Part shown: in pieces, positions 31,448 through 38,653 of the stretch | Layout of the letters: every line of letters begins with the position of its first letter | How positions within the stretch are numbered: the first letter of the stretch is position 1 | Origin: Eubacteriales bacterium | GTDB taxonomy: Bacteria; Bacillota; Clostridia; Oscillospirales; Butyricicoccaceae | Assembly: GCA_030524285.1 (NCBI GenBank) | Contig: JAUNGQ010000010.1 | Span: forward strand, 1-43,308 | Reading direction: 5' to 3' | DNA: 43,308 nucleotides | Program-made: the position numbers and the translations under genes | Notes under the pieces: model-generated | What the model was told of the DNA's origin: nothing | Databases searched by the model: none | The model's input: the letters and a program-made list of their open reading frames with translations, nothing else

Positions 31448-31753
31448 TTACAAAAACAGCTCCAATACAAATACAACCACACAGGCTGCCACGGCAACCT
31501 GAAACAGACTTCCGCCCAACCATGCCAGCGCAATACCGACAAGTAAAGCCGCCAAACCAGCCCACATGCTGTTGGTTGCCTCCAAAATTGCCGGAAACGT
31601 CATCACAGCCAATGTGACATACGGTACATAATACAAAAAAGAACGTATGGTCTGGTTTTTGATTTCTTTTCGGATCAACGTCAGCGGCAGGACACGGATA
31701 AGATAGGTAACCCCTGCCATCACCAAAAGATAAAGCCATATATTATGCTGCAT
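31448..31753 (-). CDS. azlD: Branched-chain amino acid exporter subunit AzlD
   Basis: A 101-residue small membrane protein with four helices, beginning 'WLYLLVMAGVTYLIRVLPLT' with the conserved Arg-x-Leu-Pro after helix 1. It is the partner of AzlC. The two together export branched-chain amino acids. Its ATG overlaps the azlC stop by 11 bp, so the pair is translationally coupled. Confidence 0.93.
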   Translation of the reverse strand: MQHNIWLYLLVMAGVTYLIRVLPLTLIRKEIKNQTIRSFLYYVPYVTLAVMTFPAILEATNSMWAGLAALLVGIALAWLGGSLFQVAVAACVVVFVLELFL

Positions 31754-32462
31754 TTTGCTCCTCCTTTACCGGAAACAGGACAGCTGCAACACCTGCGATC
31801 ACAACAGTCAGGATAATTGTCCGCATACCGGAGGAAATACCGGATACCAGCGGAAGCTTCGCCATGGCAAAGCTTGCCAGCATGGAAATCGCAACCAAAC
31901 CGGCAATCACCCTATTTTTGCGTGCCGGTGGAATGATGATCGCAAGGAACATGCCATACAGCCCGACGCTCAGTGCGCTGACCGCGTGTGCCGGCAGAAC
32001 ATTGCCCACTGCAATGCCGACAAATGTTCCCAATGTCCAGCCCGGAATGGAAATCGCCATCATGCCATAGTTATACCATGGGTTCAGCTTATCCGGCACA
32101 CTGGAGGCTACACCGAAAATTTCATCTGTAATACCCCAGCCAAGAATCAGACGATGGAAAAACGGCAAATCCGGGTCCAATTTCTGGCTCAGCGAACAGG
32201 ACATCAGCATATACCGTGCATTGATGACCAGCATCATGACTGCCATTTCCAAATACGATGCGCCCGCTGCGATGACCTGAAAACCGGCAAATTCTCCGGC
32301 AGAAGCAACCGTTGTCACACTTGCGCATGCGCCCTGCCATGCAGTCATGCCGGCATTTTTTGCGGCAATCCCCAATGTAAAGGATACTGCCAGATATCCC
32401 AGTGCAATCGGTGTGCCATGATGGATGCCCTTTCGGAACCATGCGGTATTCTCCTGCTTCAT
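31743..32462 (-). CDS. azlC: Branched-chain amino acid exporter subunit AzlC
   Basis: A 239-residue membrane protein of the AzlC family. Signature segments are 'GTPIALGYLAVSFTLGIAAK', 'SVTTVASAGEFAGFQVIAAG', 'INARYMLMSCSLSQKLDPDL' and 'GWGITDEIFGVAS'. The ATG at 32462 has GGGAGG upstream and a clear promoter (TTGACG-17-TACAAT) about 40 bp further. The longer frame to 32672 crosses a dispersed repeat and is not protein-like. First gene of the azlCD operon. Confidence 0.94.
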   Translation of the reverse strand: MKQENTAWFRKGIHHGTPIALGYLAVSFTLGIAAKNAGMTAWQGACASVTTVASAGEFAGFQVIAAGASYLEMAVMMLVINARYMLMSCSLSQKLDPDLPFFHRLILGWGITDEIFGVASSVPDKLNPWYNYGMMAISIPGWTLGTFVGIAVGNVLPAHAVSALSVGLYGMFLAIIIPPARKNRVIAGLVAISMLASFAMAKLPLVSGISSGMRTIILTVVIAGVAAVLFPVKEEQNAA

Positions 32463-32498
32463 ACAAACATCCTCCCGACAAAATACATATCGCCGTTT

Positions 32499-32527
32499 AT
32501 TGTACTCCAAACAACATTTTACGTCAA
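32499..32527 (-). promoter_or_regulatory. azlCD promoter
   Basis: Minus strand: TTGACG (32522-32527), 17-bp spacer, TACAAT (32499-32504). Confidence 0.8.
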
Positions 32528-32565
32528 ACCTTATTTTCCCATTATGATCCATGCAACGGCTCAAA

Positions 32566-32609
32566 CCTCTGCGCTGCCGCTGCGCGGCGGTTCCCCTCCA
32601 GAAGGGAGA
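32566..32609 (-). repeat. Dispersed intergenic palindrome, type B
   Basis: On the minus strand TCTCCCTTCTGGAGGGGA followed by GCCGCGCAGCGGC. Same arrangement as the copy at 6035-6088. Confidence 0.6.
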
Positions 32610-32666
32610 CTTTTGCATAGACTGATAATAGGTTCCCCTTCTTAAGAAAGAGCCTTTAGAGGAAAA

Positions 32667-32701
32667 GACCACCCGCCGGATTTTGCTCCGGCAGGCGGCC
32701 T
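32667..32701 (-). terminator. Terminator of the SLH-protein gene
   Basis: Minus strand GCCGCCTGCCGG pairs with CCGGCGGGTGGT (one mismatch), then TTTTCC. About 20 bp after the stop codon. Confidence 0.85.
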
Positions 32702-32719
32702 TATGTTCGTATGATATTG

Positions 32720-34237
32720 TTACCGTCCCATACTCAGTGTGTAGGTAATGAAGCCCTGCAGCATAACAGCAGCCTCTGCACGGCTGAGCGGATTACGCGG
32801 GCCGAGTTCACCGAGATCATTGCCGCTCATAATACCTGCTCCGACTGCCCACTGCATGGCAGGCTGCGCCCATGTGGAAACCGTTCCGCCATCGTTAAAG
32901 CTGCCAAGATCCGCGCTTGCACTCACATCATAACCCAAACGGCTGGAGAAGGCATACAGAACCTGTGCGAACTGCTGACGGGAAATGTTCTCCTTCGGTT
33001 CAAATACATTATATCCCAGGCCCTTGACAACCTCATTGCCGCCAGCCCAGCCAATCGGCTTTGCATACCATGCATCTGCCGGGACGTCGTCGAATGCTAC
33101 TGTTGCACCAGAGTCCAGACCATACTGTTCCCAGTACGTCATGGACAGGGCATACATCAGCTGTACTGCCTCTGCACGGGTGATCTGTGCATTTGGTGCA
33201 AACTCTATCGTGCTTCTACCCATCATCAGTCCATGCTGATTGACATACTTTACATAATCCGTATACCACTTATCTGCCGCAACATCCTCAAAGCCATTCT
33301 GCCATTCCAGCCAGCTCTGATCTGCTGCCACAACAACATATCGATAGTTACGGTAATTGCTATCAAAATCCGTTACCTGTGCTGCATCCAGGCTGGAAAT
33401 ACCTGCGTGAGTATACAGTCCATTGGTAGAAACCACGCCGGAAGTCGTATTCAGCGCCGAAACCTGTGCATTGCGGCGTACCCGAGCTTCCACTGTTCCG
33501 CTGGAAATGGTCACATTCCCTGTACTGTTGATCGCGCCTGCGTCGCCATCCGCACTGACAAAGCCATTGGAATCCAGTCCGGCGCAGGAAATAGCCTGTC
33601 CGTTAGCTCCTGTCTCCGAATCTGCATACAGCGCTGCATACTCGGTCACGGTAAGCCAGCCGGAGCTGACACAGCAGCCCTTGGCTTCCGCTGCAAGCAT
33701 ACCACTGCCGGTTACGCTCAGCGCTCCCGGCGTACCTACGCCAGTTTTATCACAGTATACGCTGACAGAAACATCCTTAATCTCCATGGAGCTGTCACCG
33801 ATGCGGTTGACAATACCGTCCGCTGTGCTGTGAATTTCCAGCATACCGTTCTCACTGTTTTCACCGCCGCGCAGCAGGATATTGCCGGCTGCGCTCTGGT
33901 TGCCATCTGCATTGAATACAACAGCTGCTGCATCGCCGCTTGTATTGATATAGTTTTCACCATTGATTTCAATGGTAATACTACCGTTTGGAATCGAAAT
34001 TGCCGTTCCCTGCGTCTCAATATTCACACCGCTCAGATACAGTACGCCATCCGCAAAATAGATGTCATTATCTCTGGAGCCGCTGCCGGTTGTAGAACCG
34101 TCATTATTCCAGCCCATGCCATTGGTCAGTACTGTCCCCATAACGACAACCTGCTGGCTGTTTGCAGCGAATGCCGCCGGAAGCATGGCTATTGCCATAC
34201 ATAGGGCAAGCACTGCGCTTAAAAGTCGTTTTTTCAT
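32720..34237 (-). CDS. Secreted protein with carbohydrate-binding-type repeats and three SLH domains
   Basis: A 505-residue cell-surface protein. Signal peptide: 'KKRLLSAVLALCMAIAML' then 'PAAFAANS', cleaved after Ala-Phe-Ala. The first about 270 residues are beta-helix-like ('LYLSGVNIETQGTAISIPNG', 'INTSGDAAAVVFNADGNQSA'), as in carbohydrate-binding-domain (DUF4353-type) proteins. Three S-layer-homology domains follow, beginning 'FEDVAADKWYTDYVKYVNQH', 'FDDVPADAWYAKPIGWAGGN' and 'LGSFNDGGTVSTWAQPAMQW'. The SLH part holds the protein to wall polymers. The ATG at 34237 lies 9 nt after AAGGG; the ATG at 34246 touches it. Confidence 0.9.
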   Translation of the reverse strand: MKKRLLSAVLALCMAIAMLPAAFAANSQQVVVMGTVLTNGMGWNNDGSTTGSGSRDNDIYFADGVLYLSGVNIETQGTAISIPNGSITIEINGENYINTSGDAAAVVFNADGNQSAAGNILLRGGENSENGMLEIHSTADGIVNRIGDSSMEIKDVSVSVYCDKTGVGTPGALSVTGSGMLAAEAKGCCVSSGWLTVTEYAALYADSETGANGQAISCAGLDSNGFVSADGDAGAINSTGNVTISSGTVEARVRRNAQVSALNTTSGVVSTNGLYTHAGISSLDAAQVTDFDSNYRNYRYVVVAADQSWLEWQNGFEDVAADKWYTDYVKYVNQHGLMMGRSTIEFAPNAQITRAEAVQLMYALSMTYWEQYGLDSGATVAFDDVPADAWYAKPIGWAGGNEVVKGLGYNVFEPKENISRQQFAQVLYAFSSRLGYDVSASADLGSFNDGGTVSTWAQPAMQWAVGAGIMSGNDLGELGPRNPLSRAEAAVMLQGFITYTLSMGR

Positions 34238-34288
34238 TGATGTCATCCCTTTCTACATCGGTTTGTAACCAAAATGTAATCTTTCCCT

Positions 34289-34317
34289 ATTATGCCACAG
34301 ATCATAGACTAATGCAA
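34289..34317 (-). promoter_or_regulatory. Promoter of the SLH-protein gene
   Basis: Minus strand: TTGCAT (34312-34317), 17-bp spacer, CATAAT (34289-34294) preceded by TGG (extended -10). Confidence 0.7.
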
Positions 34318-34543
34318 CACCTTTTTGCGGAATCTATTTGAAAAAGTATCAAAAAAACGATTTTCTTACCTGTCCAGAGAGAAAAATCCCCGAAAAAACG
34401 CAGCAAAAGTGTCTGCTGTCCGAGCTGTTTTCGTTCGCTTGTGACACAAAAGCCTTTTGTACGATAAAAAATCTCCTGCCGCAGGATGCAGCAGGAGACA
34501 GTCTGTCAATCAGCCTATTGTATGTACAATGGTTGTTGAACAG

Positions 34544-34592
34544 CCTCTCTCTTCGAGGGAGGTGGATTCGACGTAGGCGAAGACGGACCTCG
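34544..34592 (+). repeat. Dispersed intergenic palindrome, type B
   Basis: CCTCTCTC-TTC-GAGGGAGG, then TTCGACGTAGGCGAA and a degenerate GGACCTCGG end. Confidence 0.6.
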
Positions 34593-34723
34593 GTGCAGCG
34601 TATTCTGAAACAGATTATCATGCCGAAAGCTTGCTTCGATAAAGCAAGCCCGGAATGGTTTCGGAATACCTGTAGGGAGTGTAAACGTAGCTTTACCGTA
34701 TCAATTGAAACCGTTGTGCGCAG

Positions 34724-34773
34724 AACTCCCTCCGTCAGCTTCGCTGACAGCTCCCTCAGCGAGGGAGCCTCTT
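34724..34773 (-). repeat. Dispersed intergenic palindrome, type A
   Basis: On the minus strand GGCTCCCTC-GCT-GAGGGAGC, then GTCAGC-GAA-GCTGAC, then GGAGGGAGTT. It matches the copy at 43252-43300 at nearly every position. Confidence 0.85.
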
Positions 34774-34794
34774 TCCTAACATAATATGGGTTGA

Positions 34795-34824
34795 TCCAAA
34801 GCCTCCCTCGTCTGAGGGAACCTT
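34795..34824 (-). terminator. Terminator of the 113-residue hypothetical gene
   Basis: Minus strand AAGGTTCCCTC-AGAC-GAGGGAGGCTTTGG, at the stop codon. A GGCTCC-type palindrome with a weak T-run. Confidence 0.55.
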
Positions 34825-35164
34825 AGTCTGTATTTTTTCGACAAGCTGAGAAAATGGTTTCCAACCATTTTCTCTCCGCTTCATTGGGCTGGTACACTGT
34901 TTTTTTATCTTTTCCGAGCAGAACCATGCTGCGCGCCAGCTTTCCAACCCACATGCCGTCATGCAGCCGGCTGGCAAACAGCAGCTCCTCCTCGATTTTT
35001 ACCGTGCGCTGGCCATGCTTATCCTCCAGCACGATACTGCCATAAACAGCGGTGTCCTCCGGCACATCTTCACAGCCGAAATCCGGCTCTTCTACATACA
35101 GCAGCTTCGCTACCGGACGGAATACCGAGCCATTGATATCAAACGGCTCCCATTTGCCTGCCAT
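34823..35164 (-). CDS. Hypothetical 113-residue soluble protein
   Basis: Not recognised. No signal peptide or membrane helix. It begins 'MAGKWEPFDINGSVFRPVAK', has an acidic central part and 'DGMWVGKLARSMVLLGKDKK', and ends with a basic and tryptophan-containing helix. The composition is mixed alpha/beta and charged. GGAG lies 7 nt before the ATG at 35164; two upstream in-frame ATGs overlap or touch that site. Its coding start is just left of the antisense-RNA promoter of toxin locus 1, which fires away from it. Confidence 0.7.
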   Translation of the reverse strand: MAGKWEPFDINGSVFRPVAKLLYVEEPDFGCEDVPEDTAVYGSIVLEDKHGQRTVKIEEELLFASRLHDGMWVGKLARSMVLLGKDKKTVYQPNEAERKWLETIFSACRKNTD

Positions 35165-35197
35165 ATCCATTCTCCTTCCCACTGTTCCCGCTTTTCC

Positions 35198-35226
35198 TTG
35201 ACAAATTGCCCGGAAAATAGTATCCT
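35198..35226 (+). promoter_or_regulatory. Antitoxin-RNA promoter, toxin locus 1
   Basis: TTGACA (35198-35203), 17-bp spacer, TATCCT (35221-35226). It faces the toxin gene from its 3' side. Confidence 0.8.
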
Positions 35227-35232
35227 ATCAAT

Positions 35233-35334
35233 AGAAACAGGGCATACCGGTAAACGGTTTATTCCCACATTATAAAGATCAGATTGCTGAAGCAACCCGC
35301 CTTATGTGGTAGTGAGGCGGGTTACTTCTTTTTG
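35233..35334 (+). ncRNA. Predicted antisense antitoxin RNA, locus 1
   Basis: About 100 nt from the promoter at 35198-35226 to a hairpin AACCCGCC/GGCGGGTT (35294-35323) followed by ACTTCTTTTTG. The RNA is complementary to the 3' end of the toxin mRNA, including its stop codon. No open frame with a ribosome site. Type I antitoxins of the RatA kind have this layout. Confidence 0.7.
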
Positions 35335-35499
35335 ATCTGAATAATCAGATTGATAATACCGATGATCACAAGTGTATACGCAAATAATGCTTCATATGTA
35401 ACCATAGGGCAGCCCTCCTTTACAAAAATCAGAGGGCATGAAAGAAGCCTGCCCTCCGTCCTAGACCGAAGGGAACACACCGCTTACCGTTTGTATGCC
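35241..35499. repeat. Inverted repeats bounding toxin locus 1
   Basis: GGCATACC... (35241-35266, plus) and GGCATACA... (35471-35499, minus) share GGCATAC, CGGTAA, CGGT and TTCCC in order. Each lies within about 10 nt of the predicted 5' end of the antitoxin RNA or toxin mRNA. Confidence 0.7.
35322..35405 (-). CDS. Holin-like type I toxin 1 (27 residues)
   Basis: A tiny membrane peptide: 'MVTYEALFAYTLVIIGIINL' followed by 'IIQIKKK'. One hydrophobic helix and a Lys-rich end are typical of the putative holin-like toxins (Hol-Tox; TxpA/Fst-like group), which damage the membrane when overproduced. AAAGGAGG precedes the ATG. In the mRNA GCCCUC (35418-35423) pairs with GAGGGC over this ribosome site, hiding it. 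It is transcribed from TTGACG-17-TAAGAT and opposed by an antisense RNA from the other side. A close relative sits at 39536. Confidence 0.88.
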   Translation of the reverse strand: MVTYEALFAYTLVIIGIINLIIQIKKK

Positions 35500-35507
35500 G
35501 TACTCTT

Positions 35508-35536
35508 ATCTTACCAGAGCAACAGAAATCCGTCAA
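35508..35536 (-). promoter_or_regulatory. Toxin promoter, locus 1
   Basis: Minus strand TTGACG (35531-35536), 17-bp spacer ending TGG, TAAGAT (35508-35513). Layout matches the toxin 2 promoter. The -35 box lies inside the terminator hairpin of the upstream YbjN-type gene. Confidence 0.85.
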
Positions 35537-35577
35537 GAAACTGCACTTTTGTGCTGCTTCCTGACGGATTTTTTTAT
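35528..35577 (-). terminator. Terminator of the rsmF-like/ybjN-type run
   Basis: Minus strand AAATCCGTCAGGAAGCAGCAC and GTGCAGTTTCTTGACGGATTT form a long stem around AAAA, then CTG. It directly follows the YbjN-type stop. Confidence 0.8.
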
Positions 35578-35996
35578 TATTCCAATACCTTGTCGATTTT
35601 TTCCTGCGCTTCATCCAGCACACTGAATACACGGCGCAGCATTTCCCAGCAGACCCGCGGCGCGGATGCCGGTGTAATGATCGCATCTGCTGCTGCCGCA
35701 ACCTCGCTGTCACTGTCAACGAAGAACCGTACCCATGCATAATTTGCATTCAGGTCATTGAGTACCTTGAGCATGGGGCGCTGGCGCTCCTTCGGCACCT
35801 TCCCCAGCTTATAACAACGGATACCAAATTCACTGCCATCGGCACTGAATACCATCGCAATATTATATAAGATACCTGTTTTGCCGGCCAATTCAACAGC
35901 CACATAATGGCTGCCATCCGGCTGTGCGTCGTGCATATGCCGGATATCATGCCGTGCCAGCCGTTCAATAAATGCTTCTGCTGATGCATTGCTCAT
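35577..35996 (-). CDS. YbjN-domain protein
   Basis: A 139-residue soluble protein of the YbjN fold (related to secretion-chaperone-like folds). Typical parts are 'GIRCYKLGKVPKERQRPMLK', 'VLNDLNANYAWVRFFVDSDS' and 'PRVCWEMLRRVFSVLDEAQE'. YbjN-type proteins have no firm biochemical role. The ATG overlaps the stop of the rsmF-like gene (ATGA), so the two are coupled. Last gene of the run before a strong terminator. Confidence 0.8.
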   Translation of the reverse strand: MSNASAEAFIERLARHDIRHMHDAQPDGSHYVAVELAGKTGILYNIAMVFSADGSEFGIRCYKLGKVPKERQRPMLKVLNDLNANYAWVRFFVDSDSEVAAAADAIITPASAPRVCWEMLRRVFSVLDEAQEKIDKVLE

Positions 35997-37399
35997 CTCG
36001 TTTTACCCTCCTGTTTTCCTACCCATCGCAAGCCCTTGGGATAATGGTTTTTCATCATACCGTTTGCCGCCTTGCCCCAGCCCAGCGCAAAGCTATCTGC
36101 TGTGACAACCGTCCAGCCCTTTTCTCCGTCGTATGGAAAGGTCTCGCCGCGCAGATAGCTTTCCGCACTGCCATCTGCGACATGAAGTTCGCAGACCCGA
36201 TGAAACGCGTCGATCGGCAAGGCATGCGACAGCGCATGTGCCGGTTCAAGCCGGTTCTTTTTACATGTCCCAAGCTCTACACCGCAGGACTTCACGCGCA
36301 GGCCGGATACATCCAGCATACAATCCTCCGGCACGAGGAATAGCTTCTCCTTTCGCAGTTCAACGAAGCTGTCCTCTGGAAGCTGCTTGACATGCTCCAA
36401 AAGCAGTTGCTTTGCTGTTTCCAGCATTTCCTGCTCCTTTTTCGCCAGCTTCCGATGCAGCTTTGCTACATCGCCCGCCGCAGCATCCGTCCGACGCAGG
36501 ACTGCTACAAAATGCCCTTCTCCATCCAGCTTATGCGGCCAGAGACGGAATGCGTTTGCTGTCGCCGGATTGGCGTTTTCCACCCATTCCGGACGCGCCG
36601 GAGAAAACGCAGCCGGCGGATGTTCCATCTGCACCATTTCAAACGCCGGATGCCGCTCCAGAAAATGGGACAGACTGCCTTCATCCTCCTCGGGTGCAAA
36701 CGTGCAGGTGGAATAAATCAGCTTTCCGCCGCCGCGCAGCATTTGTGCGGCACAATCCAAAATCCCTGCCTGCCGCTCCGCGCAGAAAGCCGGTAAATCC
36801 GTCGTCCATTCCGTCTGTGCCGGATTGTCATCCTTGCGGAACATGCCTTCGCCCGAGCACGGTGCATCCACAACGATTTTATCGAAAAAATGCGGAAATC
36901 TCTTTGCCAAACGTTCCGGCGTTTCATTGCATACAATACAATTGGAAATACCCATCCGCTCAATGCTCTGCGCAAGGATAGCCGCACGCCCTGCATGGAT
37001 TTCATTGGCAACCAATACGCCTTTTCCCTGCATCCGGCCCGCCAGATGGGTGGTCTTGCCGCCCGGCGCAGCACATAAATCCAAAACTCGTTCTCCCGGC
37101 TGTGCATCGGCCAGTGCGCCGACTGCCATTGCAGACGGCTCCTGAATATAATACACGCCGGCGTCATAATACGGATGCCGCCCCGGACGTTCGGTTTCCG
37201 GATAAAAAAAGCCCTCACGTGCCCATGGTACGGGCGTCAGCGTAAATGGAGCCTGCGCAGCAAACGCTTCCGGCGTGATTTTTAACGGGCTGACGCGCAG
37301 ACCTCTTGCCTGCGGACGCGCCAGCGCTTCACGGAAAGCCGGATATTCTTCCCCGAGCAGGCGTTCCATGCGCTGTTCAAATTCCTGTGGCAGTGCCAT
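35993..37399 (-). CDS. rsmF: RsmB/NOP-family rRNA m5C methyltransferase (RsmF-like)
   Basis: A 468-residue S-adenosylmethionine enzyme that makes 5-methylcytosine in 16S rRNA. The SAM motif is 'VLDLCAAPGGKTTHLAGRMQ'. The two catalytic cysteines are in 'VDAPCSGEGMFRKD' and 'YSTCTFAPEEDEGS'. The C-terminal third ('HALPIDAFHRVCELHVADGS', 'SFALGWGKAANGMMKNHYPK') matches the RsmF-type C-terminal extension. AAAGGAGG precedes the ATG. It lies 12 bp after the 65-residue membrane protein and overlaps the YbjN-type gene by 4 bp. Confidence 0.93.
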   Translation of the reverse strand: MALPQEFEQRMERLLGEEYPAFREALARPQARGLRVSPLKITPEAFAAQAPFTLTPVPWAREGFFYPETERPGRHPYYDAGVYYIQEPSAMAVGALADAQPGERVLDLCAAPGGKTTHLAGRMQGKGVLVANEIHAGRAAILAQSIERMGISNCIVCNETPERLAKRFPHFFDKIVVDAPCSGEGMFRKDDNPAQTEWTTDLPAFCAERQAGILDCAAQMLRGGGKLIYSTCTFAPEEDEGSLSHFLERHPAFEMVQMEHPPAAFSPARPEWVENANPATANAFRLWPHKLDGEGHFVAVLRRTDAAAGDVAKLHRKLAKKEQEMLETAKQLLLEHVKQLPEDSFVELRKEKLFLVPEDCMLDVSGLRVKSCGVELGTCKKNRLEPAHALSHALPIDAFHRVCELHVADGSAESYLRGETFPYDGEKGWTVVTADSFALGWGKAANGMMKNHYPKGLRWVGKQEGKTR

Positions 37400-37411
37400 G
37401 GCAATCCTCCT

Positions 37412-37609
37412 TTACTGCTTCCGTTGCTCATATACTGTCACGATACTGGTTGCTACGGCACAAATCAGCAATACCAGCAACAGCGCCTTTGGCAGGTTTC
37501 CGGTCAGGAAATGCATCATCGGATTGAAATAATCCAGAATCCACAGCACAACAAACAGGATGGACAGTACAATGGTGACATGCGGCAGCAATGCCCGGAT
37601 ATACTTCAT
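37412..37609 (-). CDS. Small two-helix membrane protein (65 residues)
   Basis: No known family recognised. Two hydrophobic helices: 'VTIVLSILFVVLWILDYF' and 'ALLLVLLICAVATSIVTVY', joined by a short loop. Basic ends. The ribosome site GGAGGGG lies 5-6 nt before the ATG. It sits 15 bp after the NAGPA-domain gene and 12 bp before the rsmF-like gene on the same strand, so it belongs to the run. Confidence 0.8.
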   Translation of the reverse strand: MKYIRALLPHVTIVLSILFVVLWILDYFNPMMHFLTGNLPKALLLVLLICAVATSIVTVYEQRKQ

Positions 37610-37624
37610 GCGGTTCCCCTCCCT

Positions 37625-38653
37625 TTATGTATCTGCACCGATATAAATGATATCACTGATCGTGCGTCCCGCGCCAATCGGCTTACTGATCTGCTTTCCG
37701 TCATACACCATGACTGCGGATTTGCCGCCATCCAGATTATAGGCTGTCATACAGCCCTCCTCCTGCATCAACGCAGCCAGCTGGGACATCGTAACACCCG
37801 CAGAATACCCATCCTGTCTGCCATCGACAACGACAAATTTATAATGTCCCGGCGCCACATAACCGATTGCGGCACGCGGATTGATTTTATTCAGATATTC
37901 CGTCGAATGGAACGCTTGTAAAACAGCTCCGTTTCCATCCAGCAGCGATGGGCCGAAGGTCCATGCCTGCCATGCGCCCTGTGCTACGATTTCGTCTGCA
38001 TCAAAATCTGCCGCGGCATAGGTCTTCATCACGCCATCGCGAAACAGGACACATACATCGGAGGTTCCCGGATTGCTATCATACAGTACGCCATTGCGGA
38101 TCACACAGGCGCTGTCGCTTTCGCCATAGGAATCGCCGGAAATGGCCAGAATCGCATGGTTCTGCCGTGCCATGGAGCTGACAAAATCACGGATATTTCT
38201 TCCGTACATATTCTTTGCAAAGGCTGTCTGTACCGCCTTTGTGGTGGAAACATAGATATCTGCCGAAAAATATACAACCGGTTCGCCATCGATGGTACAC
38301 GAAACCTGATCAATACAGATTTCCGAGGTGTCGCCAGCATATTCCTGCAACGTTTCGCGTGTTTTTTCCGCAGCAAGAAAATTCGCAATTTCGCTCTGAT
38401 CCGCGGCCAGTGACATTGTATCCGCATGGCTCCAGTCATTTTGGCTCGCAGGCGTGATATTCAGATCAACGCCGCTTCCGCCTTCGGACGGGAGGGAAAA
38501 CTGTGTCACAGCTTCTTCTTCCGTCTCGTTCTGTTCTACCATACTGCCCTGCGGCACAATATACAGTACAAGCAGCACCAGACCAACGCAAACAGCCGCT
38601 GCTGCCAGATCTATCACAACCAGCGCCCATACCGGTAACCTGCGCCTGTTCAT
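37625..38653 (-). CDS. Membrane-anchored phosphodiester glycosidase (NAGPA-domain) protein
   Basis: A 342-residue protein with one N-terminal helix ('WALVVIDLAAAAVCVGLVLL') and an extracellular domain. The NAGPA-type domain is marked by 'INPRAAIGYVAPGHYKFVVV', 'DGRQDGYSAGVTMSQLAALM', 'MTAYNLDGGKSAVMVYDG'. The family includes the enzyme that removes GlcNAc from mannose-6-phosphate tags and bacterial wall or exopolysaccharide hydrolases. The substrate here is probably a surface phosphodiester-linked sugar. AGGAGG precedes the ATG, which overlaps the ModE-like gene stop by 4 bp (ATGA). Confidence 0.9.
   Translation of the reverse strand: MNRRRLPVWALVVIDLAAAAVCVGLVLLVLYIVPQGSMVEQNETEEEAVTQFSLPSEGGSGVDLNITPASQNDWSHADTMSLAADQSEIANFLAAEKTRETLQEYAGDTSEICIDQVSCTIDGEPVVYFSADIYVSTTKAVQTAFAKNMYGRNIRDFVSSMARQNHAILAISGDSYGESDSACVIRNGVLYDSNPGTSDVCVLFRDGVMKTYAAADFDADEIVAQGAWQAWTFGPSLLDGNGAVLQAFHSTEYLNKINPRAAIGYVAPGHYKFVVVDGRQDGYSAGVTMSQLAALMQEEGCMTAYNLDGGKSAVMVYDGKQISKPIGAGRTISDIIYIGADT

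Larger units (their letters stand above)
34318..34822. other. Repeat-rich intergenic region
   Basis: About 500 bp without a supported gene. It holds a hairpin CTCCTGC/GCAGGAG (about 34471-34497), one type B palindrome, one type A palindrome and a GCCTCCCTC-type terminator. The frame open across it on the plus strand simply runs through these repeats. Confidence 0.6.

Noticed and set aside
31371-31739. Longer N-terminus for the VanZ-like gene
   Set aside because: The extra 123 codons overlap azlD in another frame and are rich in Cys and Gly without family resemblance.
34338-34784. 148-codon plus-strand frame between the SLH gene and the 113-residue gene
   Set aside because: It consists of translated dispersed palindromes (Arg-rich and Ser-rich runs) and has no ribosome site.
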